From contig NZ_CP080647.1 in assembly GCF_019599145.1 (NCBI RefSeq), positions 1,178,001 through 1,242,000 on the forward strand: 64,000 bases of DNA. Direction: 5' to 3'. The notes under the pieces were generated by a model that searched no databases, was not told the origin of the DNA, and worked only from the letters and a program-made list of their open reading frames with translations. This stretch comes from Streptomyces akebiae. GTDB taxonomy: Bacteria > Actinomycetota > Actinomycetes > Streptomycetales > Streptomycetaceae. Made by a program: the position numbers and the translations under genes. Below, piece after piece: positions 42,391-52,428 of this stretch; the first letter of the stretch is position 1; each line of letters opens with the position of its first letter.

Positions 42391-44031
42391 TCAGTTCTCC
42401 GTGACCTTGCCCGCCTCCACGGCCAGACGGCGGGTCACCTTCACCGCGTTCAGCATGCGGCGGTCGTGGGTGACCAGGAGGAGCGTGCCCTCGTAGGAGT
42501 CCAGGGCCGACTCCAGTTGTTCGATCGCGGGGAGGTCCAGGTGGTTCGTGGGCTCGTCGAGGACCAGGAGGTTGACGCCTCGGCCCTGGAGCAGGGCGAG
42601 GGCCGCGCGGGTGCGTTCGCCCGGGGAGAGGGTGACCGACGGGCGTAGGACGTGGTGGGCCTTCAGGCCGAACTTGGCCAGGAGCGTGCGTACTTCGGCA
42701 GGCTCGGTGTCGGGGACGGCCGCGCAGAAGGCGTCGAGGAGGGCCTCGGGGCCGTGGAAGAGGGCGCGGGCCTGGTCGACCTCGCCGACCAGGACACCGG
42801 AGCCCAGGGCGGCGTGGCCCGAGTCCAGGGGGACCCGGCCGAGCAGCGCGCCCAGGAGCGTCGACTTGCCCGCGCCGTTCGCACCGGTGATGGCGACGCG
42901 GTCCGCCCAGTCGATCTGCAGGGACACCGGTCCGAAGGCGAAGTCCCCCCGCCGCACCTCGGCGCCCCGCAGGGTGGCGACCACGGCACCGGAGCGCGGG
43001 CCCGCCGCGATCTCCATGCGCAGCTCCCACTCCTTGCGCGGCTCCTCCACCACATCGAGCCGTTCGATCATGCGCTGGGTCTGCCGGGCCTTCGCGGCCT
43101 GCTTCTCGCTCGCCTCGCTGCGGAACTTGCGGCCGATCTTGTCGTTGTCGTTGCTCGCCTTGCGCCGCGCGTTCTTGACGCCCTTGTCCATCCAGGAGCG
43201 CTGCATCTGGGCGCGGTCCTGGAGCGCGGCCCTCTTGTCGGCGTACTCCTCGTAGCCGTCGCGGGCGTGCCGACGAGCGGTCTCGCGCTCCTCCAGATAG
43301 GCCTCGTATCCGCCGCCGTAGAGGTTGATCCGGTTCTGGGCGAGGTCGAGTTCGAGGACCTTGGTGACCGTGCGGGTGAGGAACTCGCGGTCGTGGCTGA
43401 CGACGACCGTGCCCGCGCGCAGGCCGGAGACAAAGCGTTCGAGCCGTTCCAGGCCGTCGAGGTCGAGGTCGTTGGTGGGCTCGTCGAGGAGGAAGACGTC
43501 GTAGCGGGAGAGGAGGAGGGAGGCGAGTCCGGCGCGGGCGGCCTGGCCGCCGGAGAGGCCGGTCATCGGCTGGTCCAGGTCGACGCCGAGGCCGAGGGTG
43601 GCGGCGACCTCCTCCGCACGCTCGTCGAGGTCGGCGCCGCCCAGGTCGAGCCAGCGCTCCAGGCTCACCGAGTACGCGTCGTCGGCGCCCGGCGCGCCGT
43701 CCACCAAGGCCTGGGTGGCCTCGTCCATCACGCGCTGGGCCTCGGCCACCCCCGTGCGCCGGGCGAGGAACTGCCGGACGCTCTCGCCCTCCCGCCGCTC
43801 CGGTTCCTGCGGCAGGTGGCCGACCGTCGCCGTGGGCGGGGACAGCCGCAGCTCGCCCTCCTCCGGCGGGAGCAGGCCGGCGAGCAGGCGGAGCAGCGTG
43901 GACTTGCCGGCGCCGTTGGCGCCGACCAGCCCGATCACGTCTCCGGGGGCGACGACGAGGTCCAGCCCGGAGAAGAGTGAGCGGTCGCCGTGTCCGGCGG
44001 CGAGGTTCTTGACGACGAGGGTGGCGGTCAC
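42391..44031 (-). CDS. ABC-F family ATPase
   Basis: A 546-residue protein with two ABC domains and no membrane segments. Walker A motifs are GANGAGKST (both halves); signatures LSGGQAARA and LSPGERTRA; Walker B LFLLDEPTNDLDL and LLVLDEPTNHLDL. The inter-domain linker (about residues 245-330) is charged and rich in Arg/Lys. ABC-F proteins act at the ribosome, in antibiotic protection or translation control. The start is GTG 44031. No antibiotic cluster is adjacent. Confidence 0.9.
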   Translation of the reverse strand: MTATLVVKNLAAGHGDRSLFSGLDLVVAPGDVIGLVGANGAGKSTLLRLLAGLLPPEEGELRLSPPTATVGHLPQEPERREGESVRQFLARRTGVAEAQRVMDEATQALVDGAPGADDAYSVSLERWLDLGGADLDERAEEVAATLGLGVDLDQPMTGLSGGQAARAGLASLLLSRYDVFLLDEPTNDLDLDGLERLERFVSGLRAGTVVVSHDREFLTRTVTKVLELDLAQNRINLYGGGYEAYLEERETARRHARDGYEEYADKRAALQDRAQMQRSWMDKGVKNARRKASNDNDKIGRKFRSEASEKQAAKARQTQRMIERLDVVEEPRKEWELRMEIAAGPRSGAVVATLRGAEVRRGDFAFGPVSLQIDWADRVAITGANGAGKSTLLGALLGRVPLDSGHAALGSGVLVGEVDQARALFHGPEALLDAFCAAVPDTEPAEVRTLLAKFGLKAHHVLRPSVTLSPGERTRAALALLQGRGVNLLVLDEPTNHLDLPAIEQLESALDSYEGTLLLVTHDRRMLNAVKVTRRLAVEAGKVTEN

Positions 44032-44090
44032 AGGGGGCGATCCTAACGACAGGGCGGCGCCCGGGTCGCGTCGCACCGGTCGGAGCGCTC

Positions 44091-45119
44091 TCAGCGGGCC
44101 ATCGGTTCCACCAGCACCGTCCCCGAGGTGCGGGCCACGATGAACGATTCTCCCTTCACCGCTTTCGGGTCCAGGCCGATGCGGTGCCGGCCCGCCGGGA
44201 GGATGCCGTCGAAGAAGCGGTAGGTGTGGGGGCGGTAGAGACGGTCGAGGCGGTAGGCGGTGAGCTCCACCCGGCAGGTGGAGGTGATCTCGATGCCGGC
44301 CTGCCCACCGGCGGCGACGAGTCGGGTGAGGCGGCGCTGTTCGGCCGGGCTGCGGTCGAGGGCGTGTTCGATCTGGGCGACGAGGAGCGGGATGATCGGG
44401 GCGAGCCCGTCGACGTACGCGACCTGGACGCCCGCGCGGTCGAAGGCCAGCCGCACGGCGGCGCGGTCCGCCTCGGCGACGGCCCGTCCGAAGGCCACGG
44501 CGCCGTAGGCGCGCAGTTCCTCCGGGGGCACGCCGGCGGCGTCCTGCGCTATGTCGGCGCCGATCCCGATGGCGCGCAGGGCGGCGGCGAGTCTGGCGAG
44601 CACGGCGACGCGGGCACCGATGAGCAGGACCCGGCGCCGGGCCGACGGCTCGGCACCCGACTCGCGCAACAGGGATCGCAGGGCACCGCGGTACTCGGAG
44701 CCGTGGAAGCGGAAGGGTCCGATGCCGGTGTAGCCGTTGAGCTTGAGGTCGGCCTCCTCCTCCGTCTGCCAGGCGAAGTCCCGCCACACGAAGTCGTCGC
44801 CGTCCCGCTCTATCACCGCGGTCACCGCTCCGCAGGCGAGGTCGGCGCATTCGGGGCAGCCGTAGATGACGTAGCGGCCGCTTGTCAGGGGTGGCTCGGC
44901 TTCCAGGAGCAGACTGCGCACCTGGGCGGTGAAGATCGAGGGCGGGACGTCGGAGGCGAGGGGGGAGACGGCATCGAGGTCGGAGAGCTGGAACAGCAGC
45001 GGGCGTCCGTCGACGATGAAGTCCACGAAATCCCGGTGCACTTGGTAAGCACCGTTGGCGAGGACGCCACCGGCTCGCATCGCCGGTGCCAGGCCGAAGG
45101 TCGCGTACTCGGCAGACAT
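44091..45119 (-). CDS. Unassigned protein with CxxC-type N-terminal domain and Rossmann-like domain
   Basis: A 342-residue protein I do not recognise. The N-terminal about 150 residues include YGCPECADLACGAVTAVIERDGDDFVWRDFAW, a possible metal-binding segment with three Cys, plus HGSEYR. Residues about 175-230 (RRVLLIGARVAVLARLAAALRAIGIGADI) look like a nucleotide-binding alpha/beta fold. The C-terminal about 85 residues are basic beta-rich. Oxidoreductase naming would be speculative. Divergent from the D-amino-acid oxidase gene; same strand as the ABC-F gene, 59 bp before it. Confidence 0.78.
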   Translation of the reverse strand: MSAEYATFGLAPAMRAGGVLANGAYQVHRDFVDFIVDGRPLLFQLSDLDAVSPLASDVPPSIFTAQVRSLLLEAEPPLTSGRYVIYGCPECADLACGAVTAVIERDGDDFVWRDFAWQTEEEADLKLNGYTGIGPFRFHGSEYRGALRSLLRESGAEPSARRRVLLIGARVAVLARLAAALRAIGIGADIAQDAAGVPPEELRAYGAVAFGRAVAEADRAAVRLAFDRAGVQVAYVDGLAPIIPLLVAQIEHALDRSPAEQRRLTRLVAAGGQAGIEITSTCRVELTAYRLDRLYRPHTYRFFDGILPAGRHRIGLDPKAVKGESFIVARTSGTVLVEPMAR

Positions 45120-45185
45120 GGTGTGAGTATCCCCACAAAGGCAGACTTGTGAGCACGGCATGACATATTCCGTTAACGTCCCTGG

Positions 45186-46136
45186 GTGACCAGTGAATCG
45201 AACAGTGATGTGATCGTGGTCGGTGGCGGAGTCGTCGGTCTCACGACCGCCGTCGTTCTGGCGGAGAGCGGAAGACGGGTTCGGGTGTGGGCGCGGGAGC
45301 CCGGGGAGCGCGCGACGTCCGGCGTCGCGGGTGGACTGTGGTGGCCCTACCGGATCGAGCCGGAGGAGTTGGTCGGCGCCTGGGCGCTCGACACCCTCGC
45401 CGTGTACGAGTCGTTGGCGGCCCGGCCGGACGAGACAGGCGTACGCATGGTCGAGGGCGTACATGGCGAGACGTCGCTGGACGGGCTCGGCGCGTGGGCC
45501 GCACGCGTGGCCGGGCTGCGCGTGGCGACGGCCGAGGAGTACCCGGGTGTCGGGCTGTGGGCGCAGCTGCCGCTGATCGACATGCCGGTCCATCTGCGGT
45601 GGCTGCGCGAGCGGTTCGTGGAGGCGGGCGGCGCGGTGGAGGAGCGTACGGTGACCGACCTCGCCGCGGTCGACGCGCCGGTGGTCGTCAACTGCACGGG
45701 GCTGGGCGCCCGCGAGCTGGTGCCGGATCCCTCCGTGCGGCCGGTGCGGGGGCAGTTGGTCGTCGTGGAGAACCCCGGGGTCACCACCTGGCTCACCTCG
45801 GTGGACCACTCCGGCGCCGAGAGCACGTACTTCATGCCGCAGCCGTGCGGGCTGATCCTCGGCGGTACGGCGGAGGAGGACGCCTGGTCCCTGACACCGG
45901 ACCCGGTGATCGCCGAGGAGATCGTGCGGCGGTGCGCGGCGGTTCGGCCCGAGATCGCGGGGGCCCGGATCATCGAGCACCGGGTCGGGCTGCGGCCCTC
46001 GCGCCCGGCGGTCCGTCTGGAACGCCAACTCCGGCCGGACGGGCGGGTGTCGGTGCACAACTACGGGCACGGCGGGGCCGGGGTCACGGTGGCGTGGGGA
46101 TGTGCGAGGGAGGCCGCGCGGCTCGCCGCCGGTTGA
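45186..46136 (+). CDS. D-amino-acid oxidase (FAD)
   Basis: A 316-residue flavoprotein of the DAO family. The FAD motif VIVVGGGVVGLTTAVVLAESG is at residues 9-29. SGVAGGLWWPYRIEP fits the DAO active-site loop, and YGHGGAGVTVAWGCAREAA near the C-terminus is the DAO signature (HGxGGxTxxWG). It oxidises neutral D-amino acids to keto acids. The start is GTG 45186. It shares a 66-bp divergent region with the unassigned minus-strand gene. Its stop lies at the left edge of a 47-bp tandem repeat. Confidence 0.92.
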   Translation: MTSESNSDVIVVGGGVVGLTTAVVLAESGRRVRVWAREPGERATSGVAGGLWWPYRIEPEELVGAWALDTLAVYESLAARPDETGVRMVEGVHGETSLDGLGAWAARVAGLRVATAEEYPGVGLWAQLPLIDMPVHLRWLRERFVEAGGAVEERTVTDLAAVDAPVVVNCTGLGARELVPDPSVRPVRGQLVVVENPGVTTWLTSVDHSGAESTYFMPQPCGLILGGTAEEDAWSLTPDPVIAEEIVRRCAAVRPEIAGARIIEHRVGLRPSRPAVRLERQLRPDGRVSVHNYGHGGAGVTVAWGCAREAARLAAG

Positions 46137-46257
46137 CCTGCCACGGACGCGGGGAACGGCGCCCACAACTCGCCGTCGGGTGACCCGCCACAGACGCGGG
46201 GAACGGCGCCCACAACTCGCCGTCGGGTGACCCGCCACAGACGCGGGGAACGGCGCG
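46135..46257. repeat. 47-bp tandem repeat, about 2.6 copies
   Basis: The unit containing GACGCGGGGAACGGCG and CACAACTCGCCGTCGGGTGA recurs with a 47-bp period (units aligned at 46146, 46193, 46240). It fills the gap between two convergent genes and begins within the stop codon of the oxidase gene. Confidence 0.85.
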
Positions 46258-46323
46258 ACCGGCCGTGGCGGGCCTGCGGACGTCCGATCCCCGGGCCCCG
46301 GCGGCCGTTCCCCGCGACTGTTC

Positions 46324-48048
46324 TCACTCCGCGCGATGACCGATCGGGTCCCCCTCGATCTCCGTGCCCTGGCCCGGGCCGACCCGGATCTCGAACTCGC
46401 CGTCATAGCGCTTGTGGCCCTCGATGACGGCGAGTTCGACCGCCTCGGAGGCCATCTCCTCGCGGACCATCACGGGGTCCCGGCGCAGGTCGCGCATCAT
46501 CGCGACACACATGCCGATCATGACCAGGACGAACGGCGCGGCGGCCAGGATCGTGAGGTTCTGCAGGCCGGTCAGGGCGTCGCCCTGGCCGCTGCCGACG
46601 AGGAGCATGATCGCGGCGACGGCCCCGGTGACGACGCCCCAGAAGACGACGACGAAGCGGCCGGGTTCGAGCGCGCCGCGCTGGGAGAGCGTGCCCATGA
46701 CGATGGACGCGGCGTCGGCGCCGGAGACGAAGAAGATACCGACGAGGATCATCACGAGCAGGCTGGAGACCGTGGCGGCGGGGAACTCGTGCAGGACGGC
46801 GAAGAGCTGGCCCTCCGGTGTGGCCTTCTCACCGAGCCGGCCCTGCTCCTGGAGCTTCATCGCCGCGCCGCCGAAGACCGCGAACCAGACGAGGCTGACC
46901 GTGCTGGGTACGAGGATGACGCCGCCGACGAACTGGCGGATGGTGCGGCCGCGGCTGATGCGGGCGATGAACATGCCGACGAAGGGCGTCCAGGAGATCC
47001 ACCACGCCCAGTAGAAGACGGTCCAGCTGCCGAGCCAGTCGGCGACGCCCTCGCCGCCGGACGCCTCGGTGCGGCCCGCGAGCTGCGGCAGGTCGCCGAG
47101 GTAGGAGAAGACCGAGGTGGGCAGGAGGTCGAGGATCAGGATGGTGGGGCCGGCGACGAAGACGAAGATCGCGAGCACCAGGGCCAGCACCATGTTGGTG
47201 TTGGACAGCCACTGGATGCCCTTCTCCACTCCGGAGACGGCGGAGGCGACGAAGGCCAGGGTCAGGACGGCGATGATGGCGACGAGGAGCCCCGTGCTCA
47301 CCTTGTTCATCCAGTCCAGTTCCCGGAACCCGGAGCCGATCTGGAGGGCGCCGAGGCCCAGGGAGGCCGCCGAACCGAAGATCGTGGCGATGATCGCCAG
47401 GATGTCGATGGCCCGGCCTGCGGCGCCGCCCGCGTGCTTCTCGCCGATCAGCGGGGTGAAGACGGCACTGATGGTCTGGCGGCGCTGCTTGCGGAAGGTG
47501 CTGTAGGCGATGCCCAGTCCGACCACCGCGTAGATCGCCCAGGGGTGCAGCGTCCAGTGGAAGAGCGTGGTCGCCATCGCCGTTTCCATGCGTTCCCCGG
47601 AGCCCGTGGGGCTGGTGCCCGGCGGGGGCGCCGTGTAGTGGGCGAGGGGCTCACTGACGCCATAGAACATCAGACCGATGCCCATGCCGGCGCTGAACAT
47701 CATGGCGACCCAGGAGACCGTGCGGAACTCGGGTTTCTCGCCCTCGACGCCGAGGTGGATACGGCCGTAGCGGCTGACCGCGAGCCACAGGGCGAAGACG
47801 ACGAAGCAGGAGGCGGCCAGCATGAACGCCCAGCCACCGTTGTGGATCAGGCCGTTCAACATCTTGCCGGAGACGGTTTCGAGTGCGTCGGTCCAGATGG
47901 CGCCCCAGAGCACGAAGGCCAGGGTGAGCGCCGCCGTCACACCGAAGACGACGCGGTCCGTCCGGGGCCGCCCGCCGCCGGGGAGACCCGCCTCCGAACC
48001 CGGAAGCGCGCCTCCCCCGTGGTGGGTGGTGCGATGATCGTGCGTCAC
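46324..48048 (-). CDS. BCCT-family betaine/choline/carnitine transporter
   Basis: A 574-residue transporter with about twelve membrane helices. The glycine-rich unwound segment is MMFSAGMGIGLMFYGVSEPL and the family tryptophan box is WTVFYWAWWISWTPFVGMFIARISRGR. It takes up glycine betaine or related compounds, probably for osmoprotection or choline use. The C-terminal tail has the regulatory acidic/basic character. The start is GTG 48048 with GAAAGG upstream. No betaine-synthesis gene is adjacent. Confidence 0.93.
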   Translation of the reverse strand: MTHDHRTTHHGGGALPGSEAGLPGGGRPRTDRVVFGVTAALTLAFVLWGAIWTDALETVSGKMLNGLIHNGGWAFMLAASCFVVFALWLAVSRYGRIHLGVEGEKPEFRTVSWVAMMFSAGMGIGLMFYGVSEPLAHYTAPPPGTSPTGSGERMETAMATTLFHWTLHPWAIYAVVGLGIAYSTFRKQRRQTISAVFTPLIGEKHAGGAAGRAIDILAIIATIFGSAASLGLGALQIGSGFRELDWMNKVSTGLLVAIIAVLTLAFVASAVSGVEKGIQWLSNTNMVLALVLAIFVFVAGPTILILDLLPTSVFSYLGDLPQLAGRTEASGGEGVADWLGSWTVFYWAWWISWTPFVGMFIARISRGRTIRQFVGGVILVPSTVSLVWFAVFGGAAMKLQEQGRLGEKATPEGQLFAVLHEFPAATVSSLLVMILVGIFFVSGADAASIVMGTLSQRGALEPGRFVVVFWGVVTGAVAAIMLLVGSGQGDALTGLQNLTILAAAPFVLVMIGMCVAMMRDLRRDPVMVREEMASEAVELAVIEGHKRYDGEFEIRVGPGQGTEIEGDPIGHRAE

Positions 48049-48132
48049 AGGTGGAACCTTTCAGCGAGTGGCCGGAACTGACCTTCTCCTGCCCAGGAAC
48101 CCGTACCACATGTGACCTCGATGCTTTCTCGT

Positions 48133-49416
48133 TCAACAGGCGGTGTCGGGCACCCCCTGTGTCAGGCGGTACGGCGCCCGCTCGTCGAGCAGCAGCGGGA
48201 CCAGCGCGCGCAGGTGCTGGCGCAGCGGTACGACGACGCCGTCACCGTCGCTTTCCGGCCTCACACGGACACCGTGCAGCGCCAGCTCGTCCGCGACCTC
48301 CTCGTACTGCTGTGCGCTGAGCCGGTAGCCGCAGGGCGGGTCCTGGATCACCTCCGCGGGTTCGGCGGGGTCGTTGTCGGCGCCGCCGACATAGACCGGG
48401 CCGGTGTCACGGAGGCCGGCGAGACGGGCCGCGCCGGTCACCCGGTCGACCTGTCGGCCGCGTTCGACGACGAAGCCGAACAGGCCTTTCAGTGCGGCGA
48501 GTTGGGAGTTCACCCGGCGCAGGTTGTTGGCCGGTTCCGGGGTGTCGGCCGTCAGGGGTTGCACCCGGCTCTCGATCAGCAGCCCGACCGAGTGCTTGAT
48601 TCCGGACATGTTGCGCAGGATGCGTTCCTGGCCGTCACCGGCGACCTGGCGGATCGGATCACCGGTGACCGGATCGGTCCAGATGCCGTAGGTGCCGGTC
48701 GAGTGGCCGGCGGCGCCGGCGGCCGGACGTACGTGGTCGAGGGACAGCTTGCGTGCCTCGTCGTGGACGGCCGGGTCGGTGTTGAGGTTGCGCGGCCAGA
48801 GGTCGAAGAGGTCCTTGTCGTAGTACTGCGGGGTGGCACCGTATTCGTGCAGGTCGTAGACGATGTCGGGTGTGCGGTCGCGCAGGACCGCGGCGAGTGC
48901 CCGCGCCTCGGCCGTCCGCAGGGCGAGGTGGTCGCGGTTGATGTCGACGCCGTCGCCGTTGCCGCGGGTGTCGGCGGCCCGGCCGTCCGGGTTGGCGGTG
49001 GGGACGACGAGCACGCTGGTGGTTCTCAGCAGCCGTTCGGTCCGCTCGTCCCTGGCGAAGGCGAGGTCGCGAACGGTGGTGAGGCAGGCGTCCCGGCCGG
49101 AGGGCTCGTCGCCGTGCTGACTGCAGATGAGCAGGACCGTGCGCGAGGTGGGGCGGGTGCCGATACGGACGAGCTGGAGCGGGCGGCCCTGCTCGGTCGT
49201 GCCGATCCGGGTCGTCGACACGCGGTCGCTCGCCCGGTCGACGGCGGCCAGGAACGCCTGCTCCTCGGGCTGGCTGGTCCAGCGTGCGCCGCCCGATCGC
49301 TCGAATCCCGTGCGCGGCGGGGTGGTGCGGGGGGTGTCCGTCGCCTGCGCGGGCGTGGACAGCAGGGGCACCGCGAGCGCCGTGGCGATCATCAGTGCCG
49401 CGATCCGGGCCCTCAT
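48133..49416 (-). CDS. Secreted M14 zinc carboxypeptidase
   Basis: A 427-residue exported peptidase with a classical signal (residues 1-25, cut after AQA). Zinc ligands are His101 and Glu104 (HGDEPSGRD) and His190 (YDLHEYG); the catalytic Glu is Glu282 in LLIESRV. The N-terminal propeptide typical of digestive forms is missing. The ATG overlaps the stop of the Xaa-Pro peptidase gene, so the two secreted peptidases form a translationally coupled pair for extracellular peptide use. Confidence 0.92.
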   Translation of the reverse strand: MRARIAALMIATALAVPLLSTPAQATDTPRTTPPRTGFERSGGARWTSQPEEQAFLAAVDRASDRVSTTRIGTTEQGRPLQLVRIGTRPTSRTVLLICSQHGDEPSGRDACLTTVRDLAFARDERTERLLRTTSVLVVPTANPDGRAADTRGNGDGVDINRDHLALRTAEARALAAVLRDRTPDIVYDLHEYGATPQYYDKDLFDLWPRNLNTDPAVHDEARKLSLDHVRPAAGAAGHSTGTYGIWTDPVTGDPIRQVAGDGQERILRNMSGIKHSVGLLIESRVQPLTADTPEPANNLRRVNSQLAALKGLFGFVVERGRQVDRVTGAARLAGLRDTGPVYVGGADNDPAEPAEVIQDPPCGYRLSAQQYEEVADELALHGVRVRPESDGDGVVVPLRQHLRALVPLLLDERAPYRLTQGVPDTAC

Positions 49417-51377
49417 GCTCCACCGCCCGGGACGCGGGCGGCCCGGCTCGGGTCGCCGACGCCGTCGAGGACCGAGGACTCCGGGCGGGCGTCGGCGCCC
49501 GCGGTGGCCTTCGCGAAGGCCGCGCCGCCGCCGACCAGCGGGACCTGCGCGGAGGTGCGTTTGAGGTCGATGGTCAGGGTGGGCGTGCTCGACGGCGGGT
49601 CGATGAGGTCCTCGTCGGTGCCCGCGATGATCAGCGCGAGGCGGTGCCCCGCCGGGACGACGTGATCGCTCGCGTGCAGGTCGAGGGTGATCGTGTACGG
49701 GGTGCCGGGGGTGAGCGGGGCTCCCGTGGCGGAGGAGTGGTTGCCGAGGTCGGCCCAGCCGCGGCTGAAGATCGTGTAGTCGACGTCCGCGGTCTTGGCC
49801 TTCGTCTCCCGGTAGCAGGAACTGTCACCGGTGGTGCTCGGGCCCCAGCAGGTGCGCTCGGCGAGGGTGGTGATGCCCTCGCCGGTGGTCGCGTAGTCGC
49901 GGATGATGTCCGGGCCGAGGTCCACGAGGACCGCCGAGAGATGCGCGGTGGAGGTGGTGGGCGTGGCGGTGACGGTCACCTTGGAGGAGCCGGACAGACG
50001 CAGGTCCGTGCCGAGGGGCGCGGTGACGAAGCCCGCCTTCTCCGGGGTGGACCTGTCGATGTGGGCGGCCCAGTCGGTCTCGTTCAGCGCGGGATCGTCG
50101 GTGAAGGTCTCGGTGCCGGACCGTTTGCGCAGTCCGAGGGTGCCGACGCCGGGCTCACCGCCCTCGGCCGGACGGAGGGTCGTGGCCCTGGTGGCGCGCG
50201 GCGGCCAGACCGTGGACGTCTCCCACCGGTCCGGGTGGCGTTCGATGTCGGCCATCGGCTCGTCGTCGATGCCGTTGTCGTAGCCGAGGAGTTCGTGGTC
50301 GAACCAGCGGTGCAGCGTGTCGACCCAGGCGGCGCGGCGGAAGTCGAAGGGGTCGACGTGGCCGACCTCGGAGAGCCAGATCTTGCGCTCGACGCCGTGC
50401 TTCGCGAGGGCGTCCCACCACTGGCCGAAGTGCTTGGGGCGGACGTTGAGGTCCTGCTGCCCGTGGATGACGAAGACGCTGGCGTCGATCTTCCGGACGT
50501 CCTTGACGTAGTCGCGTTCCGTCCACAGCGGGGTCCAATCCCCGGTGCGTGGGGCGCCGTCGACGAGTTCGCGCTGGACGTGGCCGCACTTGGCGCGGGC
50601 GTCGGGACTCTCGACGTAGTCGGACAGCCATTCGGGGCCCGAGTTGTAGAGGGGGGCGCCCTTGGCGAAGTAGTAGTCGTACCAGGAGGAGATCGCGCCG
50701 ATCGGGACGATGGTCTCCAGTCCCTCGACTCCGGTGGCGGCCACTCCGTTGGCGATCGTGCCGTCGTAGCTCTTGCCGATCATGCCGGTCCTGCCGTTGG
50801 TCCAGCCGGCCCGGGCCTTCGTGGTGCCCGTGCGGGTGGTGTAGGCCCGGCCCCGGCCGTTGAGCCAGTCGACGACAGCTTTGGCCGACTGGATGTCGGA
50901 GCGGCCGCCGACGTCCACACAGCCGTCGGAGCGGTTCGTTCCCGCGAGGTCGACGGCGACGAACGCGTAGCCGCGCGGCACGAAGTAGTTGTCGTAGAAC
51001 AGCGGCATCTGGACGACGTTCCCGTTCGCGTCGTACGTCTTGCGCTGCCCCTCGTTGCCGCGTCCACAGCAGGAGTAGTACGGGCTGGCGTCCATGATCA
51101 CGGGAATCTCGCGGCCCTGCCGGGCGGGTTCACTCGGGCGGACGATGTCGACGGCGACCCGGTCCGGCTTCCCGTCGCGGTCACCGTCGAGCCCGGTGTC
51201 CACCCAGACGGATTCGCGGACGGCGTCGTCGTACGAGTAGATCGGCTCACTCGTCCGGGACGTCGGTGTGCCGGCGGCCGCCGGGGTGAGGAACGTGGCC
51301 GTGAGGGCGGCGGCCGAGGCCGCCGTCGCGAGCGATCTCCAGGTCGTGAAGCGTGTGCGTCGCACAGGTATCGGCAT
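49413..51377 (-). CDS. Secreted Xaa-Pro dipeptidyl-peptidase (S15, CocE/NonD)
   Basis: A 654-residue serine peptidase. Signal peptide at 1-35 ([16 protein letters not shown]). The nucleophile Ser203 is in GMIGKSYDG; Asp in [10 protein letters not shown] and His in SEVGHVDP complete the triad. The C-terminal beta-sandwich (X-Pro dipeptidyl-peptidase C domain) covers about 400-640. It removes Xaa-Pro dipeptides outside the cell. First gene of the two-gene peptidase operon. Confidence 0.92.
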   Translation of the reverse strand: MPIPVRRTRFTTWRSLATAASAAALTATFLTPAAAGTPTSRTSEPIYSYDDAVRESVWVDTGLDGDRDGKPDRVAVDIVRPSEPARQGREIPVIMDASPYYSCCGRGNEGQRKTYDANGNVVQMPLFYDNYFVPRGYAFVAVDLAGTNRSDGCVDVGGRSDIQSAKAVVDWLNGRGRAYTTRTGTTKARAGWTNGRTGMIGKSYDGTIANGVAATGVEGLETIVPIGAISSWYDYYFAKGAPLYNSGPEWLSDYVESPDARAKCGHVQRELVDGAPRTGDWTPLWTERDYVKDVRKIDASVFVIHGQQDLNVRPKHFGQWWDALAKHGVERKIWLSEVGHVDPFDFRRAAWVDTLHRWFDHELLGYDNGIDDEPMADIERHPDRWETSTVWPPRATRATTLRPAEGGEPGVGTLGLRKRSGTETFTDDPALNETDWAAHIDRSTPEKAGFVTAPLGTDLRLSGSSKVTVTATPTTSTAHLSAVLVDLGPDIIRDYATTGEGITTLAERTCWGPSTTGDSSCYRETKAKTADVDYTIFSRGWADLGNHSSATGAPLTPGTPYTITLDLHASDHVVPAGHRLALIIAGTDEDLIDPPSSTPTLTIDLKRTSAQVPLVGGGAAFAKATAGADARPESSVLDGVGDPSRAARVPGGGA

Positions 51378-51569
51378 GCGCGGACGGTACTGCGGTCAAC
51401 TCCCGTGCGACAGAGGGACTTTGGGGGACTCGCGGGACTTCGGCCATGGTGTGGCCGGAAAGGAGCGTGGGGCCGGATCGCTCGTGAGGGCCGAATGGCG
51501 ATCGTGTGACGGGAGCGGTTCATGGACACGTCCGGGCTCACAGGGACTCAATGGGCTCCGAACAGCTTC

Positions 51570-51859
51570 GCGTCGGCGGCGGGACGAGGCGTTCCTCGAG
51601 ATCCTGAAGGGGTGGCCGGCGAAGTACGCGCAACGGGAACGCGACGGTGGGCGACTTCGTCGCGTACGCCGAGGGCGTTGCCGGTCGGTCCCTGGAGGGC
51701 TTGTTCGACACATGGCTGTACCAGCCGGTGAAGCCGGGGGCTACGGCGGCCGATGAGGTGGGGGTGGCTGCGGCCGGGATTACTCATAAGGCCGCATTCG
51801 TGGACGAAGATCGCGGCGACGAACTCCGTTCACGGTGGGGCCCCGAGCGCAGGCACTAG
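51570..51859 (+). pseudogene. Remnant of M1 aminopeptidase C-terminus, frameshifted
   Basis: Two overlapping plus frames spell the end of a secreted M1 (aminopeptidase N-like) protein: RDEAFLEILKGWPAKY in one and NGNATVGDFVAYAEGVAG...LFDTWLYQPVKPG in the other. They join if one G is removed near 51629. The zinc domain HExxH is missing, and the sequence upstream is not coding, so this is a 3' remnant. It stops at TAG 51857-51859, overlapping the end of the convergent ATP-synthase-b-like gene. Confidence 0.72.
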
Positions 51860-52377
51860 GAGCTCGGGGGGTGCGGCCGGGTCGTGGCCGCGGGTTCGTC
51901 GTGGATTCTCCCGCAGTTCCCCGCGTCGATCGGTTCTCCGATGATCCTGGCGGCCAGATCCGAGGCCAGTTCCGCTACGTGGACGCGGAGTTCGGCCTCG
52001 GCTGTGGCGCGGTCCGCGGCAAGGCGTGCATGCCCCTCGGCGAGCAGGGTGGTGTACTCGCGTCGGCCGTCGGCGCGGGCCTCGGCGATCAGGGCCGCGC
52101 CCTCCTCGACTGCGCGCTGACGGATGCGGGCGGCCTCGTGCCGGGCTTCGGCCAGGGCCGCCGCCGCCTGGGTCCGCTTGGTCCGGGCCTGCTCCCGCAG
52201 GGCTTCGGCCTCAGCCTCGGTCCCCTTCGTCGCGGCCTCCCGTTCGTCCAGGACGCGCTGGATCCGGGGCACGAACCGTACGAAGAAGAGGAACACGAGC
52301 GCGAACAGCACTGCCGCGACGACGAGTTCCCCGACGACGGGGTTCAACGGGCCGATGTCCATCGGGAGAAGATCCAT
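51856..52377 (-). CDS. Orphan F0F1 ATP synthase subunit-b-like protein
   Basis: A 173-residue protein with the subunit-b layout: a short N-terminus, one membrane helix (ELVVAAVLFALVFLFFVRFVP at 17-37), then a long Ala/Glu/Arg coiled coil (about 40-150). The last 25 residues are unlike subunit b. No other ATP synthase gene is nearby, so it is a duplicate outside the atp operon. It may be non-functional, a stator variant, or a coiled-coil membrane protein with another role. Start ATG 52377, or ATG 52362. Confidence 0.72.
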   Translation of the reverse strand: MDLLPMDIGPLNPVVGELVVAAVLFALVFLFFVRFVPRIQRVLDEREAATKGTEAEAEALREQARTKRTQAAAALAEARHEAARIRQRAVEEGAALIAEARADGRREYTTLLAEGHARLAADRATAEAELRVHVAELASDLAARIIGEPIDAGNCGRIHDEPAATTRPHPPSS

Positions 52378-52428
52378 ACCGGTGCCCTACCCGTTCCCAC
52401 GCGTGCGGTACCGTGCTCCGGCCCCGGA

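Noticed and set aside
46135..46257. Possible CRISPR array
   Set aside because: Direct 47-bp tandem units have no unique spacers, and there are no cas genes in the window.
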